Below, piece by piece: positions 16,841 to 25,359 of a stretch of 64,000 bases of DNA; within the stretch, counting starts at the first letter, position 1, and each line of letters starts with the position of its first letter. The notes beneath the pieces were generated by a model. That model was given only the letters and a program-made list of their open reading frames with translations, did not search any database and had not been told where the DNA came from. The translations under genes and the position numbers were made by a program. This DNA is from CADEDH01 sp050330635 (GTDB lineage Bacteria; Actinomycetota; Acidimicrobiia; Acidimicrobiales; SZUA-35), in NCBI GenBank assembly GCA_050330635.1, contig JBHJNQ010000024.1:57759-121758 (forward strand), in the 5' to 3' direction.

Positions 16841-18355
16841 GTGAGCAAGAAACCGAACCGGCCGAAGGCCAGGCTCCCCCGGGGCTTCATCGATGTCGCC
16901 GGCGACGACGTCCTCCAGCGTCAGTCCATGATCGACACCATCCTGGCCGTCTACCGTCGCTACGGCTTCCAGCCCCTGGAGACACCGGCGATCGAGTTCG
17001 TCGACGCCCTCGGCAAGTTCCTGCCCGACATCGACGCACCGGGCGAGGGGGTGTTCGCCTTCCGTGACGACGACGACGAGTGGGTGGCGCTCCGCTACGA
17101 CCTGACCGCTCCCCTCGCCCGCTTCGTGGCCCAGAATCGCAACGAGCTCCCCCTGCCCTACCGCCGCTACCAGGTGGGGGCCGTCTACCGGCAGGAGAAG
17201 CCGGGGCCCGGACGGTTCCGCCAGTTCTACCAGTGCGACTTCGACACCGTGGGCAGCCGCTCGATGGCCGTCGACGCCGAGGTGTGCGCCCTGCTGTCGG
17301 AGACGTTGGAGACCCTGGGGATCGGGGTCGGCGACTATGTCGTCAAGATCAACGACCGCAAGGTCCTCAACGGGGTGCTCGACGGGGCCGGCATCGCCGT
17401 CGTGGGCGACGACACCGGCGCCGACGAGTCGGCGGCCGCCGCCTCCGTGCGGGCCCACGTGCTCCGCTCGATCGACAAGCTCGACCGGGTCGGCATCGAC
17501 GGGGTGCGCCTGCTGCTCGGGCCGGGCCGCACCGACGAGAGCGGTGACGTCACGCCCGGTGTGGGCCTCGACGACGCCCAGATCGAGCGGGTCATCGGTT
17601 TCGTGTCGGCCGGGGGCGGGACCCGGGCCGAGGTGCTCGACCGGCTCCGGACGCTCGTCGGTGACGAGCCCGAGGGGCTGGAGGGAATCGACGAGCTGGC
17701 CACCATCGACGGGCTGCTCACCGCCATGGGTCTCGACGCCGACCGCGTCGAGATCGACCCCACGGTGGTGCGGGGCCTCGACTACTACACCGGACCGGTG
17801 TTCGAGGCCGTCCTGAAGATCGGCGGCGACGACCAGCCGACCTTCGGCTCGGTGGCCGGCGGCGGGCGCTACGACGACCTCGTCGAGCGCTTCACCGGCC
17901 AGGAGGTGGCGGCGTGCGGCGCCAGCATCGGTGTCGACCGGCTGCTGACCGCCCTGCGGGCACTGGGCAAGCTCGACCCCGGGGCGACCGGGGGCCCGAT
18001 CGTCGTCACCGTCATGGACCGGGAACGGCTGAACGACTACCAGGCGATGGTGGCCGAGCTACGCCGGGCCGACGTCGCAGCCGAGCTCTTCCTCGGCAAC
18101 AAGAACCTTGGCCACCAGCTCAGGTACGCCGACCGGCGCCGGTCGCCGGTGGCCGTGATCGCCGGCAGCGACGAGTTCGGTGCCGGCACCGTCGTCCTCA
18201 AGGACCTCCTCTATGGCAAGGAGGTGTCGCAGGGCATCGAGGATCGCGACGAGTGGCTCAACGCCGCCGACGTGCAGCACACGGTGCCCCGCCACGACCT
18301 GGTGGCCGCCGTCCGCCGGTTGCTCGATCGCCAGGGCTCCACCACCGCCGACTGA
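16841..18355 (+). CDS. hisS: Histidyl-tRNA synthetase, non-canonical (alphaproteobacterial-like) type
   Basis: 504 residues; it charges tRNA-His. Class II motif 2 (VYRQEKPGPGRFRQF), the histidine-binding motif VVRGLDYYTGPV and motif 3 (GASIGVDRLL) are present. The N-terminus KARLPRGFIDVAGDD, then DALGKFLPD, RYDLTAPLAR and the PGPGRFRQF form match what I recall of the non-canonical alphaproteobacterial HisRS, not the usual bacterial IRGMNDYLP/LRPEGTA form. The tRNA-His just upstream has the matching identity changes. GTG 16841 is chosen; GTG 16811 would add ten residues. Confidence 0.9.
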   Translation: MSKKPNRPKARLPRGFIDVAGDDVLQRQSMIDTILAVYRRYGFQPLETPAIEFVDALGKFLPDIDAPGEGVFAFRDDDDEWVALRYDLTAPLARFVAQNRNELPLPYRRYQVGAVYRQEKPGPGRFRQFYQCDFDTVGSRSMAVDAEVCALLSETLETLGIGVGDYVVKINDRKVLNGVLDGAGIAVVGDDTGADESAAAASVRAHVLRSIDKLDRVGIDGVRLLLGPGRTDESGDVTPGVGLDDAQIERVIGFVSAGGGTRAEVLDRLRTLVGDEPEGLEGIDELATIDGLLTAMGLDADRVEIDPTVVRGLDYYTGPVFEAVLKIGGDDQPTFGSVAGGGRYDDLVERFTGQEVAACGASIGVDRLLTALRALGKLDPGATGGPIVVTVMDRERLNDYQAMVAELRRADVAAELFLGNKNLGHQLRYADRRRSPVAVIAGSDEFGAGTVVLKDLLYGKEVSQGIEDRDEWLNAADVQHTVPRHDLVAAVRRLLDRQGSTTAD

Positions 18356-18394
18356 CCGGCGAACGGGCGGCGACCGGCCTCCTTGCGGCGCGAC

Positions 18395-18850
18395 TCAAAC
18401 GGTGAACCACTCGGTGACGATGTCGCCCCCCTCGACGGTGGCCACCAGACGCACCGGGCCCGACACCGGTCGGGGGAAGCGGAACTGACCCTCGCCGTCG
18501 CACGACTGGATGTCGGCCCCGCCATCGGCCCGCACCAGCCGGATCGACATGGCGGGTGGCACGACCTGACCGAGGAGGGCCTCGGGGCCGATCTCGATCT
18601 CGACCGAGGCCCCGGACGTAGCGAACGACAGGTGGACCGACGACCCGCCGGTGCGGACGAGGACCTCGTCGGATCCGGCGAGCGAATCGAACTGGAGATG
18701 GGCCAGCTCCTCGTCGACCGTGCGCCACACGAAGGCGGCCCGGGCCGCCGCCATCAGACGGTCGGGCACGGGATCGAAGGCGTTGACCGCGGTCCGCAGC
18801 TCGTCGAGCAGGCGGTCGTCGTCGAGGTCGTCGGAGGTCTCAGCGTTCAT
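18395..18850 (-). CDS. Small protein co-translated with ECF sigma factor
   Basis: 151 residues, no family recognised. An acidic N-terminal helix (DDLDDDRLLDELRTAVNAF, then PDRLMAAARAAF) is followed by a beta-rich part (EVLVRTGGSSVHLSFATSG, VRLVRADGG-like strands, ending VEGGDIVTEWFTV) suggesting a small beta-sandwich. Its ATG overlaps the sigma-factor stop by one base (TGATG), so translation is probably coupled. This position often holds an anti-sigma or partner protein. Here there is no membrane segment or zinc motif, so any such role would be through a new fold. Confidence 0.7.
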   Translation of the reverse strand: MNAETSDDLDDDRLLDELRTAVNAFDPVPDRLMAAARAAFVWRTVDEELAHLQFDSLAGSDEVLVRTGGSSVHLSFATSGASVEIEIGPEALLGQVVPPAMSIRLVRADGGADIQSCDGEGQFRFPRPVSGPVRLVATVEGGDIVTEWFTV

Positions 18851-19413
18851 CAATCCTGTCCCAACAGGTGCATTCCCCGGGATGACCGGAGCTTGTCGAG
18901 GCATCGGGCCCGGGTGGGTCCGATGCTGCCGATCGACATGCCGAGCAGCTCGCTCACCCGCTCGTAGGAGAGGGGTGGATCGGCGATGAGGAGGCGCAGC
19001 AGACGCTGGCAGGCCTCCGAGAGGGAGCCGAAGGCCCGCCACAGGACCTCGTCACGGGCCTCGTCCATGGCGCCCTGGTCGACCCGGGCGTCATGGTCGA
19101 CGAGGTCGATCTCGAAGTCGTCGCGCAGCTTCTCCCGCCCTCCCACCCTGACGGTTCGCAGGCACTCGTTGCGGGCCGTGCTGGCCAGCCACCCACCGAG
19201 GCTGTCGGGCTGACGGATCCGGTCGAGATGCTCGGCCAGGCGGAGCCACGTGGTCTGGTAGACGTCCTCGCCGACGGCGTCGGGGAGACGGAAGCCGCGG
19301 ATGACGTGCCACACCAGCCCCGCGAATCTGGCCACCAACTCGTTCCACGCTCCCTCGTCGCCGTCACGCGCCGCTCCGACGAGGGTGGCCAGGTCGCTGT
19401 TCACGACGGCCAT
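18850..19413 (-). CDS. ECF-type RNA polymerase sigma factor
   Basis: 187 residues. Region 2 spans about 8-75 (GDEGAWNELVARFAGLVWHV, then GEDVYQTTWLRLAEHLDRI) and region 4 about 125-180 (LSYERVSELLGMSIGSIGPTRARCLDKL). It directs RNA polymerase to a dedicated promoter set. The chosen ATG at 19413 has AGGAGG upstream. It sits 44 bp after the subtilisin-like protease gene and overlaps the next small gene, so the three are likely one operon. The divergent CHAT gene is a natural target. Confidence 0.88.
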   Translation of the reverse strand: MAVVNSDLATLVGAARDGDEGAWNELVARFAGLVWHVIRGFRLPDAVGEDVYQTTWLRLAEHLDRIRQPDSLGGWLASTARNECLRTVRVGGREKLRDDFEIDLVDHDARVDQGAMDEARDEVLWRAFGSLSEACQRLLRLLIADPPLSYERVSELLGMSIGSIGPTRARCLDKLRSSRGMHLLGQD

Positions 19414-19457
19414 CCTAGGGGTCGCCTCCTGCGGCCTCGGCATCGACGGTGACGCGC

Positions 19458-20822
19458 TCATGGGTGGGCGTTCACGACGGTGCCGAGAGCGGGATGACGG
19501 TAGAGGTGGGCCTCGTCGATGATGCGGACCACGGCCTCGGCGGGGGTGCAGGCATGGCGGACGCAGCATTGGAGCAGGGCGCCGACCACGATCGGGGCGG
19601 CGAACGACGTGCCACTCCACCGGGCCCACCCGTCGAAGTGCCCGTCCCGCCCGTCGGTCGGCAGCGTTTTGGGGTCGCCTCCGGCGGGGACGAAGAAGTT
19701 GCTGACGATGTCCATGCCGGGGGCACAGGCCCGAACCCACGGACCGAAGTTGGTGAAGGGCGCCGGCCCGCCGGGGCCGAGGGCGCCCACCGATACGACG
19801 CCGGGCTGGGCCGCCGGCCACGACGGCCGGTAGCTGGCGCTGTTGCCGGCCGAGGCCACCACGACCGAACCACGGGCCATCACGTGTTCCAGGACCCGGG
19901 TGATCGCCATCGGGGGCCGGTCGTCCTCGGTGTAACCGCTGAACGAGAGGTTGAACACGTCGGGCAACTGGTGGGGGGCGAGGGCCGCGATCTGCTTGGC
20001 GATGTAGGCGTCGTCGCCGACCCCGAACGTGTTGAGGACGCGGTCGACCCGGATGCGGGCCCCGGGAACCATGCGGTCGATGATCCCGGCGATGAAGGTG
20101 CCATGGCCGGCCGCGGTGTCGACCTCGTCGTTGCGGTCCTCGTCGGGTCGGTCGACGTCGACCCCCTCGGCGACCGGCTGGACCCCGCCCACGAAGGCGG
20201 GGCGGAAGTCGGAGAACGCCAGGCCGGTGTCGTACACCCGCACCTGGAGTCTGGCGTGGGCCGGTACCGGGGCGGGCAGCGGCCCCGGATGGGCGCACCC
20301 CACGGCCAGGGTCTGGGTCGGCGCCTCGGCTGGCGTGACCGGTGCCTGGTAGGTCCCGAAGCAGTCGGCGCAGCACCCGCCGGCCGTGCCCAGACCGGCA
20401 TTGGCGAACGTCACCGGGTTGGCGAACGTGACCGGGTTGGCGAACGTCACGGGGTTGGCGAACGTGACCGGGTTGGCCCGGGTGAACGAGTCGAGCTTCA
20501 CCGGATCGGCGAAGAAAACGTGGTTGACCTGGGCCTCCACCCCGAGCGAGCGGAGCCGGCGGGCGACCGACACCACGTCGACCCCCGAGCCGGGGGCGAA
20601 CACGACGAGGAACAGCTCCTCGGGGATGATCGAGTCGTCGACCTGATAGTCCGTTCCCTCGGGCACGACCCGCCGCAGCGCCTCCAGACCGGGTGGGGTG
20701 AGGAGTAGCTCGTTCGGTTCGTAGACGAACGGCCGACCGCCACTGCCCGTCCCGAACCCGACCCGTGAGAGCCAGTTCGGGTCCCAGGGGCGATCCATTT
20801 CGACGTTCTTGTCCACAGCCAC
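19458..20822 (-). CDS. S8 (subtilisin-like) serine peptidase with NPVTF repeat
   Basis: 454 residues from a GTG with AGAGGGA upstream. The catalytic triad is Asp198 (VYDTG), His240 (GHGT) and Ser406 (SGTSFAAP), with oxyanion Asn327 (ASAGN). There is no signal peptide, so it probably acts in the cytoplasm. The first 110 residues form an unassigned domain. Residues 116-139 are four perfect ANPVTF repeats, followed by a cysteine-rich patch (GGCCADC). The region between the repeat and Asp198 could be a cleavable prodomain junction. It is first in the operon with the sigma factor and divergent from the CHAT protease gene. Confidence 0.88.
   Translation of the reverse strand: MAVDKNVEMDRPWDPNWLSRVGFGTGSGGRPFVYEPNELLLTPPGLEALRRVVPEGTDYQVDDSIIPEELFLVVFAPGSGVDVVSVARRLRSLGVEAQVNHVFFADPVKLDSFTRANPVTFANPVTFANPVTFANPVTFANAGLGTAGGCCADCFGTYQAPVTPAEAPTQTLAVGCAHPGPLPAPVPAHARLQVRVYDTGLAFSDFRPAFVGGVQPVAEGVDVDRPDEDRNDEVDTAAGHGTFIAGIIDRMVPGARIRVDRVLNTFGVGDDAYIAKQIAALAPHQLPDVFNLSFSGYTEDDRPPMAITRVLEHVMARGSVVVASAGNSASYRPSWPAAQPGVVSVGALGPGGPAPFTNFGPWVRACAPGMDIVSNFFVPAGGDPKTLPTDGRDGHFDGWARWSGTSFAAPIVVGALLQCCVRHACTPAEAVVRIIDEAHLYRHPALGTVVNAHP
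20401..20472 (-). repeat. 18-bp tandem repeat coding for ANPVTF x4
   Basis: Four head-to-tail units TTGGCGAACGTCACCGGG (with C/G changes in the third codon positions) code for NPVTFA on the complement. The synonymous differences show the repeat is not only a very recent slip and has been kept at protein level. Confidence 0.92.
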
Positions 20823-21015
20823 CGTCAGTCGTTCCCTCTCTCGGACGGGAGTGGTGTCCTCGCTTCACTTGAGCGCAACGCCGCCCCCCTGATACGTCGA
20901 CCGCGTGACACCGACGCTGTGACGCCCGTCCCGCCTCGGGCGACGCCACGGCCGGGCGTGACACAATCGACCAACCACCGTCGCAGCGAACATAGTCGGT
21001 TCGGGAGGTCGCGCC
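20823..21015. promoter_or_regulatory. Divergent promoter region between S8 peptidase and CHAT genes
   Basis: 193 bp. GCGTGACAC occurs twice (20903-20911 and 20956-20964), 53 bp apart, plus a related GCTGTGACG between them. These are candidate recognition elements for the adjacent ECF sigma factor or another regulator; no further support is visible. Confidence 0.4.
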
Positions 21016-23679
21016 GTGAACAGGGCTCGCAGCGCCCTCGACAATGTCCAGAGCACACCGACGGTCGCCATCGGCCAGGCCCGCGCCATCCTCGCCGACT
21101 CCTCGGCCACCGACGAGGAGCGGGCGACTGCGCTGTGGGCCATGGGCCGGGCCGCCAGCGAGCTCGACGACGTCGAGCGGGCGACCGCCTCGTTGGAGGA
21201 CGGGCTGGCCATCGCCCTCGCCGCCGGGCTGGCGGCCCTGGCCTCCGACATCCGCGTCAGCCTCTCGGTGCTCCGCCTCACCGGAGGCGACACCGCCGGT
21301 GCCCGGGCCCTGCTGGACGAGGCCGAGGCCGACGCCAGCGCCGGCGGCCCGCGGGGCCGTCTGGTGATGCAGCGCGGGCTCGTCGACCTCCACGTCGGTG
21401 ACCTCGAGGCCGCCATCGCCCACCTCGATGCCGCGCTCCCTCACCTGGCCGATGGGGGCGACGAGATGGCCCGGGCCCGCCTCCTCATCAACCGGGGTGT
21501 GGCCCTGATCGTCTCGGGGGAGCTCGACCGGGGCGAGGCCGACTGTCTCGGGGCCCGGGAGCTGGCCGACCGGCTGGGGCAACGCATGATCAGCGCCGGC
21601 GCGGCCCAGAACCTCGGCTTCGTGGCCGATCGCAAGGGCGACCTCCCCGCCGCCCTGGCCTGGTTCGACGAGGCCCGGGCCGGCTACGCCGCCCTCGGCT
21701 CGCCCCGCCGGGTCATGGTGACCCTCGAAACCGATCACGGGTCGGTGCTGCTCAACGGTGGCCTCTACGCCGAGGCCGCAGCGGCGGCCGAGCGGGCGGC
21801 CGCCCTGGCCGGAGCGGCCGGCAACCGGCTGGCCGAGGGCGAGGCGGTCCTCCTCCTCGCCCGGGCCCGGCTGGCCGAGGGCGACCACGCCGGAGCCGAA
21901 CGCCACGCCACCGCCGCCGCCGACCACTTCGAGCACTGCGATCGACGGTCGTGGGTGGCGGCCGCCGAGTACATCGGACTCCAGGCGGCAGCGGCGCGGA
22001 TCGCCACCCCCGACGAGGTGCTGCTCGACCGGGCGGTCACCATTGCCGACGCCCTCGATGCCAGCGGCCGCCGCCGGGAGGCGCTCGAGGTGAGGACGTT
22101 CGCCGGCCGGACGGCCCTCGCCCTCGGCCGGGCCGACACGGCCCGCCACCAGCTCACCCTCGCCGCCGCCGCCCGCGACTCCGGTTCGTCGTCGGTCAGG
22201 GCCGACGCCTGGCTGGCCGCCGCCTCCCTCCACCTCGTCGACGGCGACAAGCCGGCCGCGGCCCGGGCCCTGGCCCGGGGTATGGACATCGTGGAGGAAC
22301 GGCGCTCGATGCTGGGCTCCACCGAGCTGCGGGCCCACGCCTCGATCAATGCCTCCGGGCTGGCCGAGCTCGGCCTCCGGCTCGCCTTCGACGACGACTC
22401 CCCGGCCGAGGTGCTGCGATGGGCCGAACGATGGCACGCCGGCGCCATCCGCCAGCCCCCGGAACAGCCCCGACCGGGCAGTCGGCTGGCCGAGGCCCTC
22501 GTCGAGCTCCGCCAGGCCCACGCCGACGCTGCCGCCGGCCCCAGCGACCCGTTCGACGACGACGGTGTCGACGGCACGATCGCCCGGCTGGAGCGCCAGA
22601 TCCGTCACCTCAGCCGCCAGGTGGCCACGAACGGCGGCGGCCCCGACCATGGCGGACCGGTCGACGCGGAGGCGCTCGGTGCGCTCCTCGGCGAGGACCT
22701 TCTCGTGGAGCTCGTCGTCGTCGGGTCGGAGCTCCGGGCGGTCACGGTGACCGCCGACCGGTTGCAGACGCACCGGCTGGCCTCCACCGACCTCGTGGCC
22801 GACCTCGTCGACAAGGCGGGATCGGCCCTGGCCCGGCTGGCCTACGGCCGGAGCCCGGACCGGGTCCGCCAGGCGACGAGCCGGGCCCTGGCCGACTCGG
22901 CCTCCCGGCTCGACGAGCTGCTCCTGGCACCGCTCGACCTCCCCCCGGACGTTCGGGTGGTGGTCGTTCCCACCGGCCCTCTCCAGCGCCTCCCGTTCGC
23001 CCTCCTCCCCAGGTTGGCCGACCGGCCGGTGACGGTGACCCCGAGCGCGTCGGTGTGGGCCGCCGGTGCCGTCCCTGCGGACGGCCGACACGGGGCCCGG
23101 GCCCGGACCGTACTGGCGTGCGGGACCGCCCTGCCGGGCGGCGAGCGGGAGGTCGACGACCTGCGCTCCCTCTACCCCGATCCGACGGTGCTGGTCGGTT
23201 CGGCCGCCACCGTTCCCGCCGTGGCCGGGGCCATGGAGTGGGCCGACATCGTCCACCTGGCCGCCCACGGACGGTTCCGCCACGACAACCCCATGTTCTC
23301 CTCCCTCGCCCTGCACGACGGACCGTTGACCGTGTACGACATCGAGTCGCTCCGGTCGGCCCCCCGAACCGTGATCCTCTCGGCCTGCGACGCCGCCCGG
23401 GCGTCGGTCCATCGGGGCGACGAGCTGCTGGGCACGGCGGCGTCGCTGCTCCAGGTCGGCGTTCGCACCGTGGTGGCCCCGATGACCGTCGTGCCGGACG
23501 CCAGGGCCGTGCCCCGCCTCATGGTCGAGCTCCACCGCCGGCTGGTGGCGGGCGACCGCCCGGACGAGGCGCTGGTGCGGGCCCGCCAGGTGCTGGTTGC
23601 CGAGTTCGACGCCCTCGACATGGCCGTGGCCGCCGCCTTCGTCGCCATCGGCACACACCTTCCCCGAGTGTCATCGTGA
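21016..23679 (+). CDS. TPR-repeat CHAT (caspase-like) protease
   Basis: 887 residues from a GTG preceded by GGGAGGT. About 500 N-terminal residues are tandem TPR-like helical repeats (recurrent GDLEAAIAHLDAAL, GDLPAALAWFDEAR). The C-terminal third is a CHAT domain: His751 in VHLAAHGRF and Cys791 in VILSACDAA form the catalytic dyad, after the LQRLPFALLP strand typical of the family. CHAT enzymes are caspase/separase-like peptidases, several of which are switched on in conflict systems. Divergent from a protease/sigma operon and followed by a pentapeptide-repeat membrane protein. Probably cytosolic. Confidence 0.92.
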   Translation: MNRARSALDNVQSTPTVAIGQARAILADSSATDEERATALWAMGRAASELDDVERATASLEDGLAIALAAGLAALASDIRVSLSVLRLTGGDTAGARALLDEAEADASAGGPRGRLVMQRGLVDLHVGDLEAAIAHLDAALPHLADGGDEMARARLLINRGVALIVSGELDRGEADCLGARELADRLGQRMISAGAAQNLGFVADRKGDLPAALAWFDEARAGYAALGSPRRVMVTLETDHGSVLLNGGLYAEAAAAAERAAALAGAAGNRLAEGEAVLLLARARLAEGDHAGAERHATAAADHFEHCDRRSWVAAAEYIGLQAAAARIATPDEVLLDRAVTIADALDASGRRREALEVRTFAGRTALALGRADTARHQLTLAAAARDSGSSSVRADAWLAAASLHLVDGDKPAAARALARGMDIVEERRSMLGSTELRAHASINASGLAELGLRLAFDDDSPAEVLRWAERWHAGAIRQPPEQPRPGSRLAEALVELRQAHADAAAGPSDPFDDDGVDGTIARLERQIRHLSRQVATNGGGPDHGGPVDAEALGALLGEDLLVELVVVGSELRAVTVTADRLQTHRLASTDLVADLVDKAGSALARLAYGRSPDRVRQATSRALADSASRLDELLLAPLDLPPDVRVVVVPTGPLQRLPFALLPRLADRPVTVTPSASVWAAGAVPADGRHGARARTVLACGTALPGGEREVDDLRSLYPDPTVLVGSAATVPAVAGAMEWADIVHLAAHGRFRHDNPMFSSLALHDGPLTVYDIESLRSAPRTVILSACDAARASVHRGDELLGTAASLLQVGVRTVVAPMTVVPDARAVPRLMVELHRRLVAGDRPDEALVRARQVLVAEFDALDMAVAAAFVAIGTHLPRVSS

Positions 23680-23800
23680 GGTCCGCCGGGAGCCTCCGGC
23701 ACCTGACCTGGGGACGGCGACCCACCCGCCCGGTGAGGATCTGCTCAGGCGGGCTACGCTGCCGGCTCTGTACGGTGTCGATTGTTGGGGCGACAGACGT

Positions 23801-23835
23801 CATGACGGCCGGCTGTGGGGCGGTCGGCCGTCATG
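23801..23835. promoter_or_regulatory. Perfect 11-bp inverted repeat in the leader of the pentapeptide gene
   Basis: CATGACGGCCG (23801-23811) and its exact complement (23825-23835) flank 13 bases. The repeat lies 30 bp before the start codon and 121 bp after the CHAT stop. It could be an operator or an RNA hairpin that controls read-through. No T-run follows, so an intrinsic terminator is less likely. Confidence 0.55.
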
Positions 23836-23864
23836 CAGTCGCTCGAAAGGGAAGTGGCGGACCC

Positions 23865-25301
23865 ATGGAGTCTCCGATGTCGTCGACGTCCGAGCCGACG
23901 CCCCCGCGGCGACGGCTGGAGCCCGTCGCCCTCGCCCTGGCCGGCCTCGCCGTCGTGGTGGTGGGGCTCGCTGTCGGAGTGGCCCGCTACCGCTCGATCG
24001 GTGACGACGAGCCACTGACGATGGTAGTGGCCGACGTCGCCGTCGTCGGATGGGTGCTGGGGGGCGGCCTGTCTGCCATCGCCCTGGCCGTGTTCTGGTC
24101 GGGCCGGCAACGGTTGGCCGTCGCCGAGCGGGGGGCGGCGGTGGCCGCGGCCCACCTGGCCGCCGTCAACGACCAGCTCGCGCTCCAACGCCAGGCCGCC
24201 GACCGCCAGCTCGTGGTAGCGGAGCAGAATCTCCGGTCGGACCGTTTCGCCCAGGCGGTGTTGCAGTCGTCGGGCCGCTCGGCGGCGCTGCGGAAGGTGG
24301 GCCTGCTGGCGATGGAGGGCCTCGCCGTCGACTTCGAGGGCCGGTTCGCCGCCTCCACCTACGAGTTCCTGGTGGCCGTCGTGCGCGAACGGTTGACCGA
24401 CCTCGCCGCCGTCACGGTGCGACCGGGAGCCGATCCCGATGTCGTGACCGCCCTCGGCATCCTGGCCCGCAACCGGGAGCTGTTCGACCGCAGCAACGAG
24501 GCCCTGGCCGCTGACACCGCGGCCCGGGGCGGTACCGGTGTCCACCTCCTCGATCTCGACCTGTCGGGCGCCCGCCTCCACGCCCTCGACCTGGCCGACG
24601 CCACCCTCAGCGGGGTGCGGCTGGTGGGCGCCAGCCTCGACGAGGTCACCTTGGCCGGCGCCGTGCTGAACGGCTGCAGGCTGGACGACGTCCAGTTGTC
24701 GGCGTGCGATCTCGCTCGGACCCGCCTCTACGGCTGCAACCTCGCCGACGCCGTCGTGGCCGACACCTCGTTCGAGCGGGCCACGATCCGTGGCTCCGCA
24801 TTCGACCGCTCGGCCCTGACCGGCGCCAGCTTCCGTCGGGCCAACCTCACCGACGTGTCCATGGCCGACGCAGCGCTGGGGCGCGTCAGCTTCGACGACG
24901 CCCTCCTCACCGATGCCGACCTGACCGGGGTCTCGGTCGGGCCCGGCACGACCTTCACCCGGGCCACCCTGTCGTCGGTGGATCTGTCACGATCGGTCGT
25001 CGACGGGGCCAGCTTCGCCAGCGCCACCGTCAACGACACACGCCTGACGGGGGCCCGCGTCGACGACACCAGCTTCCATCGGGCCTCACTCCGCCAGTGC
25101 AACGTGGGGGCGGCCACGTTCACCGCCGTCGATTTCACCGACGCCACGGCCAGCGACGTCGACTTCGGTTCGGCCGACCTCGTCGGCACCGACCGTCCGC
25201 CAGCACCCGCGGCCATGACCGGCGCCCCGTCGGCCACCGCCACGACCGCGACCTCGACGACCGCCACCGCCCCCACCGCCCCGACGACACCCACCGCCTG
25301 A
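23865..25301 (+). CDS. Two-TM pentapeptide-repeat protein
   Basis: 478 residues from the ATG at 23865 (AAAGGGAAG upstream). Two membrane helices (about 20-40 and 52-77) are followed by a possible coiled-coil (VAERGAAVAAAHLAAVNDQL) and a helical region. From about 225 to 440 there are continuous pentapeptide repeats of A(D/N)LXX type (for example ADATLSGVRLVGASL, TGASFRRANLTDVS), which form a right-handed beta helix. A Thr/Ala-rich tail ends the protein. It is downstream of the CHAT gene in the same direction. A membrane-anchored scaffold or effector target is a reasonable inference. Confidence 0.87.
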   Translation: MESPMSSTSEPTPPRRRLEPVALALAGLAVVVVGLAVGVARYRSIGDDEPLTMVVADVAVVGWVLGGGLSAIALAVFWSGRQRLAVAERGAAVAAAHLAAVNDQLALQRQAADRQLVVAEQNLRSDRFAQAVLQSSGRSAALRKVGLLAMEGLAVDFEGRFAASTYEFLVAVVRERLTDLAAVTVRPGADPDVVTALGILARNRELFDRSNEALAADTAARGGTGVHLLDLDLSGARLHALDLADATLSGVRLVGASLDEVTLAGAVLNGCRLDDVQLSACDLARTRLYGCNLADAVVADTSFERATIRGSAFDRSALTGASFRRANLTDVSMADAALGRVSFDDALLTDADLTGVSVGPGTTFTRATLSSVDLSRSVVDGASFASATVNDTRLTGARVDDTSFHRASLRQCNVGAATFTAVDFTDATASDVDFGSADLVGTDRPPAPAAMTGAPSATATTATSTTATAPTAPTTPTA

Positions 25302-25359
25302 CGGCGCACCCGTCCGGGAGGCACTTCGCCGGGGAGCGGTGGATGGCTAGGGTGGTGGG

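Noticed and set aside
19458..20822. Secreted subtilisin
   Set aside because: No signal peptide or membrane segment precedes the catalytic domain; the start is supported by a ribosome site.
18850..23658. Leftward open frame of about 1600 codons across the CHAT gene
   Set aside because: It is the opposite-strand shadow of the TPR-CHAT and S8 genes in high-GC DNA; only its last 188 codons (from 19413) are the ECF sigma factor. The rest has no domain and no ribosome site.
21951..23864. Long upstream extension of the pentapeptide gene
   Set aside because: It runs through the CHAT gene in another frame as Arg/Gly/Pro-rich filler. The ATG at 23865 has a ribosome site and starts the real protein.
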